Assembly (NCBI GenBank): GCA_964652155.1
Contig: CAZZBK010000056.1
Span: 1-34,220 of the forward strand
DNA: 34,220 nt
Direction: 5' to 3'
Origin: CAZZBK01 sp964652155
Lineage (GTDB): Bacteria > Planctomycetota > Planctomycetia > Pirellulales > PNKZ01
Part shown: piece by piece, positions 15,340 through 23,028 of the stretch
Layout of the letters: each line of letters opens with the position of its first letter
Numbering within the stretch: position 1 is the stretch's first letter
Program-made: the position numbers and the translations under genes
Notes under the pieces: model-generated
The model's database searches: none
What the model saw: only the letters and a program-made list of their open reading frames with translations
Told to the model about the DNA's origin: nothing

Positions 15340-16029
15340 TTAGGCGCCGCTACGCGGTACGATGCCGAGGGTCTTCAGATGACGGATTGCGGCGGCCTTC
15401 TGATCGTCCGTCACGGTGTTGAGCCACTCGAGCCCGGCCGCGCTGACTTCGCATTCGCGAGCCACGACGATGGCGTTGGTCACGTCGGCGGCGGTAGCGT
15501 CGACCTTCTGGATGAGCACCGCGGATGGGGTCTGACGACCGTCCTTGCCGGCCGGGTCGAAGGGCGCGTATTTCAGCGAGCCGAGAGCAACGGTGATGTC
15601 CCAACCGTCGCCGACGACAAAGTCGGCCGCGCCGTCGGCGATCGCGAATTTCACGTCATCTGCGAATGTCGCGCCGACGGCCACGTCGCCGAGGACGAAG
15701 CCGTCGGGATTTTCGACGCGGAACACGCCACCGTTCGCGGCGGCGGCGATGCATCGGACCGTGTAAACGCCAGATTTTGCACCCGCCAGAACAGGCGTGA
15801 CGGCATCAAGCGTCAGCGTTCCATCACCCGTATTGCCGCCCGCCTTGGCCGCTGATGCGGCGGCGCCGACGGTAATCTGGCCGAGCACGGCGCCGATATT
15901 CAGCACGCCAGAGCCGGAGAGGATCGTCACCTCTTCGCGGCTGAACGTGCCGTGGTCCTCGTTGTCCTTGATGACGTCCGAAACGTTCTTGGGTTCATTC
16001 CACTCGTAGGTCTTCAATACGCGCGTCAT
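15340..16029 (-). CDS. Head decoration protein (lambda gpD domain, enlarged)
   Basis: This is a capsid-stabilising decoration protein. The N-terminal 'EDHGTFSREEVTILSGSGVLNIGAVLGQITVG' (residues about 24-55) and the C-terminal 'APFDPAGKDGRQTPSAVLIQKVDATAADVTNAIVVARECEVSAAGLEWL' (about 154-202) are the two halves of the HDPD/lambda gpD pattern. Between them lies an extra strand-rich domain of roughly 95 residues ('GDGTLTLDAVTPVLAGAKSGVYTVRC...GGVFRVENPDG...'), making the protein 229 aa against about 110 for lambda gpD. GGAG 8 bases ahead supports ATG 16029. Gene order C-D-E is lambda-like. Confidence 0.88.
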   Translation of the reverse strand: MTRVLKTYEWNEPKNVSDVIKDNEDHGTFSREEVTILSGSGVLNIGAVLGQITVGAAASAAKAGGNTGDGTLTLDAVTPVLAGAKSGVYTVRCIAAAANGGVFRVENPDGFVLGDVAVGATFADDVKFAIADGAADFVVGDGWDITVALGSLKYAPFDPAGKDGRQTPSAVLIQKVDATAADVTNAIVVARECEVSAAGLEWLNTVTDDQKAAAIRHLKTLGIVPRSGA

Positions 16030-16083
16030 GGTCGTTGCTCCGGTCAGGGGTTGTGGCGGGTGTCGATTTCAGTCGGGGACGGG

Positions 16084-16479
16084 TTAGCGATTGCCGGTCA
16101 GCGCCTTTCGCTGGCGCTCGATATTCGCCTCGGCGCGCGCCGCGTTGCTGTCGGTTGCAGCGGCCAGCACGCCCTCGCTGACGTCGGCCGCGACGACACG
16201 CGGCTGGCCGCCACTGGCCTTGACCGCGCCGTAGAATTCCTTTGCGGCCGACGCTCCGGTGACAGGCTGAGCCGCCAGGAGGCGCTTGGCATCTTCGGCC
16301 GACAGGTTCGGCGTGACGGCGAGCTCGATGGCGAGCTTCGTGCGGTCGGCCGCTTCGGGCAGACCGAGAATTCCGGCAATCCGCTGGCGCTCGGCGGTCG
16401 CGCCCTCGAGGCGGGCTGCCGCGAGCGCGGCGGCGTCGGGGGCGGGCGCGGGAGGCGTCTGCGGCGTGGGCTCTGACAT
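16084..16479 (-). CDS. Nested scaffold protein (lambda Nu3-like)
   Basis: The in-frame ATG at 16479 (MSEPTPQTPPAPAP) has AAGGAA 9 bases ahead and would make the last 131 residues of the protease gene as a separate protein. This copies lambda's C/Nu3 arrangement, where the scaffold is the C-terminal third of the protease gene. The body is Ala-rich and helical (AAALAAARLEGATAERQRIAGILGLPEAADRTKLAIELAV). Existence as a separate product is inferred. Confidence 0.6.
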   Translation of the reverse strand: MSEPTPQTPPAPAPDAAALAAARLEGATAERQRIAGILGLPEAADRTKLAIELAVTPNLSAEDAKRLLAAQPVTGASAAKEFYGAVKASGGQPRVVAADVSEGVLAAATDSNAARAEANIERQRKALTGNR

Positions 16480-17412
16480 GGTCGTGGGTTCCTTCAGGGT
16501 TGAAGCCCCGGCAGGGGCGGACGTAAAACCAGCGGGGGCTGAACGGGCGCCCGAGAGCGCGAGGCCGATGTCGTCGAGCGCCTTGTCGAAGGGCAGCACC
16601 GCGTCTGCGAGACCGGCCTTGACCGCGTCATCGCCCATGAAGCAGGCGGCCTCAGTGTCTCGAACCGCCTTCGACTTCAGGCTCGGACGCCCTTCGACGA
16701 CCGCCTCGACGAACATTTCGCGCATGCGCTCAATCTCGGCCTGCATGCGTTCGCGGACATCGTCGGGCAGCTTGCCGTAGGGGTTGCCATCGGCTTTGCG
16801 CTTGCCCGCGTGGATGATCGTCGGCCGGATGCCAGCCGTCTCCATCGCTTTCGAGCGATCGAAGTGGACCATCACCACGCCGACCGATCCGACGATGGAG
16901 GTCTGGGACACGAACACCTTGTTGCAGGCGGAGGCGAGCGCGTAACCGGCGCTGCAGGCCATGTCATTGACGACAGCGTAGACCGGCTTGATCTTCCGGA
17001 TTTCTCGAATCTGCCGCGCGAGCTCGAAACAGCCGGCGGCCTCGCCGCCGGGCGTGTCGAGATCGAGGACAATGGCGCGCACCGCGCCGTCCTTGCTCGC
17101 CTTCTTGATCTGCTCGGACAGCCCCTCGTAGCTCGTCAGGCCGCTCTCGGCCCCGATGTAGGCGCCGCGATTGACGAGCGTGCCGATGATGGGGATCAGC
17201 GCGAGTCCCTTATCCGTGATCCGATAAGGACCGCTGTCGGACTTGCGGCCCGCGAAGCGCGAGGCAGACGGGCTGCCAGCGTCGATCGGCGCGTCCATCT
17301 CTCCCAGGCCGATCCGCCCACCCAGGACCGCGAGGATCGTCTCGATCTTGTCCTCGGTGAGCAGCAGGGGGCGGCCGAGCACGCGGTCGGCGAGCAGTGG
17401 CAGGATCGTCAT
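16084..17412 (-). CDS. Capsid maturation protease (S49 family) fused to scaffold
   Basis: This 442-aa protein is of the lambda gpC type. Residues about 70-300 are an S49/SppA-like serine protease: 'RAIVLDLDTPGGEAAG' (112-127), the nucleophile in 'MACSAGY' (Ser154), and 'HAGKRKADGNPYGKL' with the likely general base Lys204 or 206. The C-terminal 131 residues (after an Ala/Pro linker) are an Ala-rich helical scaffold domain reachable independently from an internal ATG at 16479. Such enzymes cleave scaffold and portal inside the prohead. The gene starts 5 bases after the portal stop. A small C-terminal block 'FYGAVKASGGQPRV' resembles the usual end of gpC. Confidence 0.9.
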   Translation of the reverse strand: MTILPLLADRVLGRPLLLTEDKIETILAVLGGRIGLGEMDAPIDAGSPSASRFAGRKSDSGPYRITDKGLALIPIIGTLVNRGAYIGAESGLTSYEGLSEQIKKASKDGAVRAIVLDLDTPGGEAAGCFELARQIREIRKIKPVYAVVNDMACSAGYALASACNKVFVSQTSIVGSVGVVMVHFDRSKAMETAGIRPTIIHAGKRKADGNPYGKLPDDVRERMQAEIERMREMFVEAVVEGRPSLKSKAVRDTEAACFMGDDAVKAGLADAVLPFDKALDDIGLALSGARSAPAGFTSAPAGASTLKEPTTMSEPTPQTPPAPAPDAAALAAARLEGATAERQRIAGILGLPEAADRTKLAIELAVTPNLSAEDAKRLLAAQPVTGASAAKEFYGAVKASGGQPRVVAADVSEGVLAAATDSNAARAEANIERQRKALTGNR

Positions 17413-17417
17413 GGGTG

Positions 17418-19079
17418 TCAGTCCTCGGCCGGCTGTTTCTTCTGCGGGGAATCCTGATCGTCATCCGGGGCCGACGCGTTCGCGTCCGAGTCCTCGGAAC
17501 CGATCGCCGTCGGCACCATCAGCTGGTCGATGGGGTGCACGAGGTTCAGCTTACGATAGTAGGCGCGCTCGTAGGCGGCCTGGTCGGCGCTATCGCGCCA
17601 GTTCATGCCCTCGTCCGCCTGGATGCTCTCAAGGCTCTCGACGCCCATCTGCACGCCGAGGTTTTGCGCCTGCCGCTCTTTCATCGGGTCGATCATTGGC
17701 TTGCCCCAGGCCATGAACGTGCCTCGGACAAGGTACGGCTTGGCGGCGAAGAAGTCGGTGACGCCCGGAGGAAGCGGGACGGCGCCGATCGCGACGGCCT
17801 CCTCGAGCCAAGCGCCGAAAAACGGCATCGCGAAGTGGTTCACCAGTGACGCGCGGCGCTTGCGATAGGTGCGCCACACGGCCAGCAGCGCGGCCCGCGC
17901 GGCCGAATAGTTGACTTCGCGGTAGTTCTTAGACAGCTCGTGGGCCTCGAGGCCGAGACCGGCCGCCAGCTTGCGCAGAAATGCCCCTTCAAACGCGTCG
18001 AAATTGGCGTTGGAGGCCTCGGACCGCATGATGTCGAGGCTCTCGTTGGGGAGCAGGTGAGGGATCTTCACGCCCTCGAACGTGATGTCGCGGTCGTTGT
18101 GATACTCGGCCGCGATCTGCATCGCGCCGAGCATGGCGCCAACCAGCGGATTGTCGCCGCCCGACCCGATCGCCCTGGCGCCGATCACGTTCATCGCCGA
18201 GGTCCAGTCGAGCTCGGTCTTGATGACGGCGGCGTAGGCGGCCTTTGTGATCGCTGACCGGAGCTCGGTGTCGTTGTAGTCGGACAGCATCTTCATCGGC
18301 ACGATGGCCGAGGCGAATTCGCTGACGCCACGCGTCATTTCCGGGCGCGTGTGATCGAACGTGTGCAAAACGATCGGGCGGCCCCAGGATGTCTGGCGCG
18401 GAACGGCCTGCCAGCGCATGGCGGCCTGGAACGTGCTGGTGTCTGACGGATGACTCTCGCGAATGTAGTAGACGAGAGGCTCGCCATAGAGGTCGCGCTC
18501 GATACCGCCACGCAGCGTCGGCGTGTCGATCCGCATATCCGGGTTCGACAAGCGGTCCACGTCGACCAAGTTGAGACAGGTCTGGTAGGGGCCGAGGCCG
18601 GGCTTCATCTCGACGATCGCGAGCGCCTCGCCGTCCGTGAACTTCGTATCGCAAACGAGCGAGAATATTTCGGAGAATGTCCGCTGGCGGCGCGCATCGG
18701 CCTGAAAGTCAAAACCTTCGGCATGAGATTCCCACGCGCGAATGACGAAATCCTGCCATTCGGCGGCCGTCTCGATGTCCTTGATCCCAAGGCTGCGCCA
18801 GTCGATCTTGAGAGCCAGTTTGACGCCGGCGCCGGCAACGGCGTCGGAATTCATCCGCACCGCGTTCTTCGCGATGGGGTTGTTACGCACCAGATCGCGG
18901 GCGCGCGCGCGGATCATGGCGCTGTCCCGCAGCACGGCGAGGTCGGCCGAGTTGAGGCCTGGCTGCCAGCGCGAGACCTCACCGCCGCGGGTCATCTTCG
19001 CGTCGCGATAGCTCTCGGCCACGCGCGTGAACGCGGCCTCGATATCCATCTGCCGCGTCGGAACCACATCGCCTGTCAT
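17418..19079 (-). CDS. Portal protein (lambda gpB family)
   Basis: This is the 553-aa dodecameric portal, lambda gpB class (533 aa). It has 'REVARYRDAKMTRGG'-like opening residues, then 'LNSADLAVLRDSAMIRARARDLVRNNPIAKNAVRMNSDAVAGAGVKLALKIDW' (the 'lr.RaR.l.rnnp.a..av....dnvVG.G' signature). Further on are 'IVLDRLSNPDMRID'-like 'LNLVDVDRLSNPDMR' and 'IVLHTFDHTRPEMTRGVSEFASAIVPMKMLSDYNDTELRSAITKAAYAAVIKTE', both typical of lambda-type portals. The start overlaps the gpW stop by one base (TAATG). The C-terminal tail is acidic and hydrophilic. Confidence 0.95.
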   Translation of the reverse strand: MTGDVVPTRQMDIEAAFTRVAESYRDAKMTRGGEVSRWQPGLNSADLAVLRDSAMIRARARDLVRNNPIAKNAVRMNSDAVAGAGVKLALKIDWRSLGIKDIETAAEWQDFVIRAWESHAEGFDFQADARRQRTFSEIFSLVCDTKFTDGEALAIVEMKPGLGPYQTCLNLVDVDRLSNPDMRIDTPTLRGGIERDLYGEPLVYYIRESHPSDTSTFQAAMRWQAVPRQTSWGRPIVLHTFDHTRPEMTRGVSEFASAIVPMKMLSDYNDTELRSAITKAAYAAVIKTELDWTSAMNVIGARAIGSGGDNPLVGAMLGAMQIAAEYHNDRDITFEGVKIPHLLPNESLDIMRSEASNANFDAFEGAFLRKLAAGLGLEAHELSKNYREVNYSAARAALLAVWRTYRKRRASLVNHFAMPFFGAWLEEAVAIGAVPLPPGVTDFFAAKPYLVRGTFMAWGKPMIDPMKERQAQNLGVQMGVESLESIQADEGMNWRDSADQAAYERAYYRKLNLVHPIDQLMVPTAIGSEDSDANASAPDDDQDSPQKKQPAED

Positions 19080-19345
19080 TAATTGATACTCCGGACGGCG
19101 GGCGGACCGCGCCGGGTGGCCGCCGGCGCCGACAGATCGACGAGGCCGGAAGTGGCGCCGCACTGGCGGTAGAACATGCGGTAGAGCATTTGCAGGTTCG
19201 GCAACTGCTCGGGTCCGTACTGGACGCTGCGGTCCCCGTAGTTGATGCCGACGACGCGCTCGCCCGAGGACAGAGCCATGATGGCGTCGTAAAGCCTGCG
19301 CAGTTCGGTCGCGCAGTCGGGCGGCGGAGCTGGCATGGTGGTCAC
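19079..19345 (-). CDS. Head-tail joining protein gpW
   Basis: This small protein of up to 88 aa contains the gpW pattern 'ELRRLYDAIMALSSGERVVGINYGDRSVQYGPEQLPNLQMLYRMFYRQ' (residues about 14-61: a helix, 'G.rv..i...dr.v.y....l..L......'). In lambda, gpW caps the filled head and binds FII. The start is GTG 19345 (overlapping the terminase stop as GTGA) or ATG 19336. Its place between terminase and portal is exactly that of lambda W. The last 25 residues are Ala/Pro/Arg-rich and unlike lambda. Confidence 0.85.
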   Translation of the reverse strand: MTTMPAPPPDCATELRRLYDAIMALSSGERVVGINYGDRSVQYGPEQLPNLQMLYRMFYRQCGATSGLVDLSAPAATRRGPPAVRSIN

Positions 19346-21213
19346 CGTTTAAAGAGGCTGGCGATTGTGGCGCCGGTCACGGGCGCGGCGGCGCCGGTAA
19401 GCGCGCGGCGGCGCTGCGCGTAATCGAGTGAAAGTTGCGAGCGAACGGCAAGATTGCCCACGAACGTATCGAGCGCCTCGTTGCGACGCCCGCCGGCCGG
19501 CGGCATCCATTTGCGGACCGGGCGGCCGGCGACGATCTCGATTTTCACGCGCTCGGACACGAGCTGGCGGAAATACTCGATGTCGAGATGGCGCGGAAAG
19601 TGGATGCGATACGTCGGCCGTCCCTTGGCCGGGTCCGGCAGCATCGCGAGCTCGGCGTAAAGCAACGTCTTTCCATCATCGATACCGGAAAGATGCAGTT
19701 TCGCGCCGAGCTTGAACCGCTGTTCGCTTTCGCGCATCAGCGGCCGGCCGGCACCGTGCACGCCCTTGATCGCGTAGTAGGGCCGGAACGCTGCCTTCTG
19801 CTCGCGCACGAAGTCCATGACGGACTGTTGCAGAAAGCCGGCGTCTATCCCGACGGCCTCGATCGACAAATCGCCGCCGAGTTTGTGTGCGAACCGGCGC
19901 GTCAGAAGCGCGTCCTGCATGCGCGTGAAGGCGCGCGGATCGGTTGGGTCGTCGTAGTGCTTGACAAGATCGAGCACCCACTTCTCATCGTCAGCGCCCC
20001 AGCCGAGGTACTGACACTCGAAGCGGTTCGCCTGCACATCGACGTGAGCGGTGACCGCCAGCACCTCTTCGGGCAAGTCGTATCCGCCGTCAGCGCGCGG
20101 ACCGTAGTCCTCGCGGCGCTCGAACAGCATCTCGGGCGTCGTCTGCGCGGCCTTGCTCGGATTGTAGCATCGACCAAGCTTCAGGTTCGTGAACGTCTGC
20201 TCCTCAGTGGGCTTGCCCTCGCAATCCTCCCACTCAGCAACCAGGGCCGCCATCGTCACGTAGGGCGAATAGATCGCCCACACGCGGAAGCCAGCGATCC
20301 CGTTGAATGGCGCGCGCGCTTTCCAATGACCCGCGCGCACGGCCAGAAAGATTTCGCGCTGGTCGAGGCCGTGCTCGCAGAGCTCACCGGTCACCGGATC
20401 GTGGGCCGCGCAGATATAACGCGCGGTTTCCGGCTTGCCACGGTCCCACTTCACCTGCTCCCATTCGAGCGCCTGGAAGCGGCCGCAGCGCGGGCAAGGC
20501 ACCTCGAAGTGGCGCTGATCTGACCGCTTGAACCAGGCGTCGATGGCGCTGGCGCCCTCGATCGTCGGAGTGCTGGCCAGAGCCTTTTTGCGGTTCCAGA
20601 AGTTCTGGGTGCGCTGAAAGCCCTGCTTGATCGGATCGCCGTCGTTGCCGATCGCGGCTTTAAACTTGTCGATCTCGTCGAAGATGGCGACGCGACGAGG
20701 GCGCGAGGCCAAGGATGCCGGCGAATTCGCGCCGGCGAAGACAATGTCGCCGCCCGGGTAAGTCTTCTCGAGTATCGTCGTGTCGCTGTCGCGAGAGCGG
20801 TGGCGGCCGATGCGCTCGAGAAGAGCCGGTGTCGCTTCGATCGTCGGGCCGAAGCGCGAGCGCGAGAAGCTTTCCGCCAATCCCAGGTCCGGGAGCACGA
20901 ACAGCTGCGGCGATGGGTCCTGAGCTATGAAAAACGCCGCGACGTTGATCAGAACTTCCGTCTTCGCGATCTGGCTTGACCATTCGAGCACGACCGTATC
21001 GACGTCGGGATCGTTGAAGCAATCCATCGGCTCGCGCGTGAACGGCGCGCGGGCGGTTGACCAGCGCCCCGGCTCCGGGCTCGTTCCGGCGGCGATGATG
21101 CGGTTGGCGTCGGCCCACTCGCTGACTGTCTGACGGGGCGGCAATTCGAGGCCGCGTACCCACCCCGATGGCTCCTCAGCGGATGGGACCTCGGAAAAGA
21201 GCTCGGTGAGCAT
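19342..21213 (-). CDS. terL: Terminase large subunit (lambda gpA family)
   Basis: This is the packaging motor ATPase and nuclease, 623 aa. The ATPase part contains the Walker-A-like 'SSQIAKTE' (79-86), Walker B 'VAIFDEID' with Asp179/Glu180, and the gpA-type 'IIAAGTSPEPGRWSTARAPFTREPMDCFNDP' (about 39-69). A cysteine cluster at 240, 243, 268 and 279 (CPRC...C...C) is the small metal-binding insertion seen in GpA proteins. The nuclease part has Asp392 in 'VTAHVDVQANRFE' and Asp457 in 'AVGIDAGF'. The gene starts 5 bases after the small subunit gene. Confidence 0.95.
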   Translation of the reverse strand: MLTELFSEVPSAEEPSGWVRGLELPPRQTVSEWADANRIIAAGTSPEPGRWSTARAPFTREPMDCFNDPDVDTVVLEWSSQIAKTEVLINVAAFFIAQDPSPQLFVLPDLGLAESFSRSRFGPTIEATPALLERIGRHRSRDSDTTILEKTYPGGDIVFAGANSPASLASRPRRVAIFDEIDKFKAAIGNDGDPIKQGFQRTQNFWNRKKALASTPTIEGASAIDAWFKRSDQRHFEVPCPRCGRFQALEWEQVKWDRGKPETARYICAAHDPVTGELCEHGLDQREIFLAVRAGHWKARAPFNGIAGFRVWAIYSPYVTMAALVAEWEDCEGKPTEEQTFTNLKLGRCYNPSKAAQTTPEMLFERREDYGPRADGGYDLPEEVLAVTAHVDVQANRFECQYLGWGADDEKWVLDLVKHYDDPTDPRAFTRMQDALLTRRFAHKLGGDLSIEAVGIDAGFLQQSVMDFVREQKAAFRPYYAIKGVHGAGRPLMRESEQRFKLGAKLHLSGIDDGKTLLYAELAMLPDPAKGRPTYRIHFPRHLDIEYFRQLVSERVKIEIVAGRPVRKWMPPAGGRRNEALDTFVGNLAVRSQLSLDYAQRRRALTGAAAPVTGATIASLFKR

Positions 21214-21218
21214 GCGTA

Positions 21219-21755
21219 TCAGTTCTGCTCAGCGATGCGGGCCGCGTCCTCTTGCAGTTCACGGACGAGCTGGTCGCATTCTTCGACCAGCATGCGCGCA
21301 GCCTCGGGCGTCAAGAATTGCTGCAGCTTCACGGGGAAGCCGACGATCCGGTCACGCAGCTTGCGCGCGATGGCGAATTCGCGCCGCGCCACCTCGTCGC
21401 GAGGGATGAGACGCCCGGACTGCTCGGCGTATTTCAGCTCGGCCAGCTTGGCGTTGGCGGCCTCGCGCTGCGCGCGCGCGTCGACAAAGCTGAGCGCGGA
21501 CGAATGCGGCGATGTCTCGGTCGGTCTGGCCCGGCGCGTGGGAAGATCGGTCGGAGCCTGAAGCTTCTTCTGAGGCGACGCGCCGACGGGACGACGCGTC
21601 GGATCGGTCATCTCGGCATTGCGCCGCTTCGCGTCCTCGATGTCGATTTGACCGTCGACCTCGAGGATGATGCCGCGCTTGATCTTTTTTTCGACGGCCT
21701 GGCGACTGATGCCAAGCTCGAGCGCCGCCTCTTTCCGGCTGACAAATCGTGTCAT
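21219..21755 (-). CDS. terS: Terminase small subunit (Nu1-like DNA-binding)
   Basis: This 178-aa protein precedes terL. Residues about 5-43 (FVSRKEAALELGISRQAVEKKIKRGIILEVDGQIDIEDAKR) are a winged helix-turn-helix, as in lambda Nu1, that recognises the packaging site. A basic linker follows, then a helical C-terminal region (DARAQREAANAKLAELKYAEQSGRLIPRDEVARREFAIARKLRDRI) that would make the oligomer and contact TerL. The ATG at 21755 is chosen because it begins the HTH domain; a TTG in frame at 21779 would add 8 residues and has no better ribosome site. The start lies inside TGCAACC repeats. Confidence 0.87.
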   Translation of the reverse strand: MTRFVSRKEAALELGISRQAVEKKIKRGIILEVDGQIDIEDAKRRNAEMTDPTRRPVGASPQKKLQAPTDLPTRRARPTETSPHSSALSFVDARAQREAANAKLAELKYAEQSGRLIPRDEVARREFAIARKLRDRIVGFPVKLQQFLTPEAARMLVEECDQLVRELQEDAARIAEQN

Positions 21756-21838
21756 GCAACCATGCAACCTCGGTTGCAACCTGCCTAAGTGACTCTTTCG
21801 ACTCGCGTTTTTCTAAGCAGATTCAACGCCGTGCAACC
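21755..21838 (-). repeat. TGCAACC repeats, candidate terminase-binding (cos/pac) site
   Basis: TGCAACC occurs at 21755-21761, 21763-21769, 21775-21781 and 21832-21838. The third lies in a perfect palindrome GGTTGCAACC (21772-21781), so one inverted copy is also present. The repeats abut the small terminase start, where lambda has cosB (R sites bound by Nu1). They could bind TerS for packaging or for repression of its own gene; neither is proven. Confidence 0.5.
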
Positions 21839-21917
21839 GTCAAAAAAAACCTATCCCTAGCCAGATTTCGGGGCAGCGTCGCCCGCGAGAGAGTTTTTGG
21901 CTGGAAGGGACCCGCGA
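21756..21917 (-). other. Intergenic region before terminase, with T8 tract
   Basis: This 162-base non-coding stretch lies between the gpZ-like gene and terS. Besides the TGCAACC repeats it holds, on the minus strand, TTTTTTTTGACG (complement of 21838-21849), which includes a TTGACG -35-like hexamer without a convincing -10. It is a reasonable place for a late promoter or packaging site. No gene is seen in it. Confidence 0.45.
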
Positions 21918-22832
21918 TTATCGGGCGTGCTTGGCGATTTCGCGCTCGAGCAGGCGAGCGGCGGTCGCCAGGACCTTGGCGCGGGCCACGCCGACCAGGT
22001 CGCGCTCCACCTCGGCGCGATGGCGCTCGACTTCGCGCGCCGCCGATGGCCCCCACAGCGGGGCGATGGGCTTGCGGGCCTTGCCCTCGCGCTTCATCAG
22101 CAGGCCGCCGCCATACTTCCCGCCGCGCCCGGCGAACGCCATGAACGAGCCCTTCGCCATTTGCGCGCGGCTCCAGGCATGGTGGGTACCGCCCGGGTTG
22201 GCCCGGGACCATGCCGCACCGAAGTCCTCGCGGGTGATGCGGAGATGACGCCCCCGCACGATCACCTTCGCCTCGAGCTTGTGCGCTGTGGCGGCCACCA
22301 GCTTCATGCGCTTCTTGATGGCGTCGTCGCGCTTGATGCCTGTCCATTGACGCAGCTTGCGCTTCAGATCCGTCTGCAGCTTGCGGCCGCCATCGTTCAG
22401 CGCCATCGCGATGGCGGCGTGCTGCCCGGTGTAGCCGCGCGCGATCGCGTTGAAGCGGTGCGACAGGCGCAGAAGGTCAGACAGATCGATCTCGATGCCG
22501 ACCGTGGTATGGCCCGCCGCGCGCATCTCGTTGCGGCGGCTGAGGTTCGATACCTTGCCGCGCCCATCGGCCAGCAGGCCCGCCGCATGGGCCTTGCGCA
22601 GGTCCGCCATGGACATGGCGACCGGCATCGACGGACGCCCCGCGCCCTTCGCCGAGTAGACGGCTTCGGCGTTTGACAGCACGTTGACCGTGCCGCCACG
22701 GCCCATGCTGGCCGTCGGCGTGCCGGTGCCGGCAACAGCGCCCGCGCTGTTGATGCGCGCCGCGTCGAGGTTCAGCCGCGCGTCGTAAGTGCGGCGCGAT
22801 CTCGTGACGGGCTGATCGGCGAGCTCGGCCAT
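21918..22832 (-). CDS. Minor tail protein Z-like (gpZ) protein
   Basis: The region from about residue 125 to 270 fits the lambda gpZ family: 'LSHRFNAIARGYTGQHAAIAMALNDGGRKLQTDLKRKLRQWTGIKRDDAIKKRMKLVAATAHKLEAKVIVRGRHLRI', then a GPSAAREVERH segment near residue 260. The family is described as attaching or completing the tail end. The first 110 residues are different and Ser/Gly/Ala-rich, so the protein (304 aa) is larger than lambda gpZ (192). It sits upstream of terminase, away from the other tail genes. The start at 22832 lies 3 bases below the previous stop. Moderately sure of family, less of role. Confidence 0.72.
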   Translation of the reverse strand: MAELADQPVTRSRRTYDARLNLDAARINSAGAVAGTGTPTASMGRGGTVNVLSNAEAVYSAKGAGRPSMPVAMSMADLRKAHAAGLLADGRGKVSNLSRRNEMRAAGHTTVGIEIDLSDLLRLSHRFNAIARGYTGQHAAIAMALNDGGRKLQTDLKRKLRQWTGIKRDDAIKKRMKLVAATAHKLEAKVIVRGRHLRITREDFGAAWSRANPGGTHHAWSRAQMAKGSFMAFAGRGGKYGGGLLMKREGKARKPIAPLWGPSAAREVERHRAEVERDLVGVARAKVLATAARLLEREIAKHAR

Positions 22833-22835
22833 GCC

Positions 22836-23006
22836 TTACCGGCTGCCGCGCGCCAGTCGCGCGACAGAGGCCACTTTCTGGCGCACGTCGTCACGCACGA
22901 GTGGCACGGTGGCGCTGGCGATCGCCAGTGCGTCGCTTGTGCGGCCCTCGGCCAGCGCGATGGCGCTGTCCATGATGTTCCGCCTGATCTCGGCGCAGTT
23001 ACACAT
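22836..23006 (-). CDS. Small 56-aa protein, function unknown
   Basis: The short frame starts at ATG 23006 with GGGAG 8 bases ahead. It begins MCNCAEIRRNIMDSAIALAEGRTSDALAIASATVPLV: a CxC pair at residues 2-4, then an Ala-rich helical region. The larger open frame upstream (to 23387) lies inside the neighbouring gene and is a shadow. It fills the gap between the 276-aa tagged protein and the gpZ-like gene, with a 3-base space to the latter. No family recognised. Confidence 0.6.
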   Translation of the reverse strand: MCNCAEIRRNIMDSAIALAEGRTSDALAIASATVPLVRDDVRQKVASVARLARGSR

Positions 23007-23028
23007 GATGCGGACTCCCGCTTGAGGA

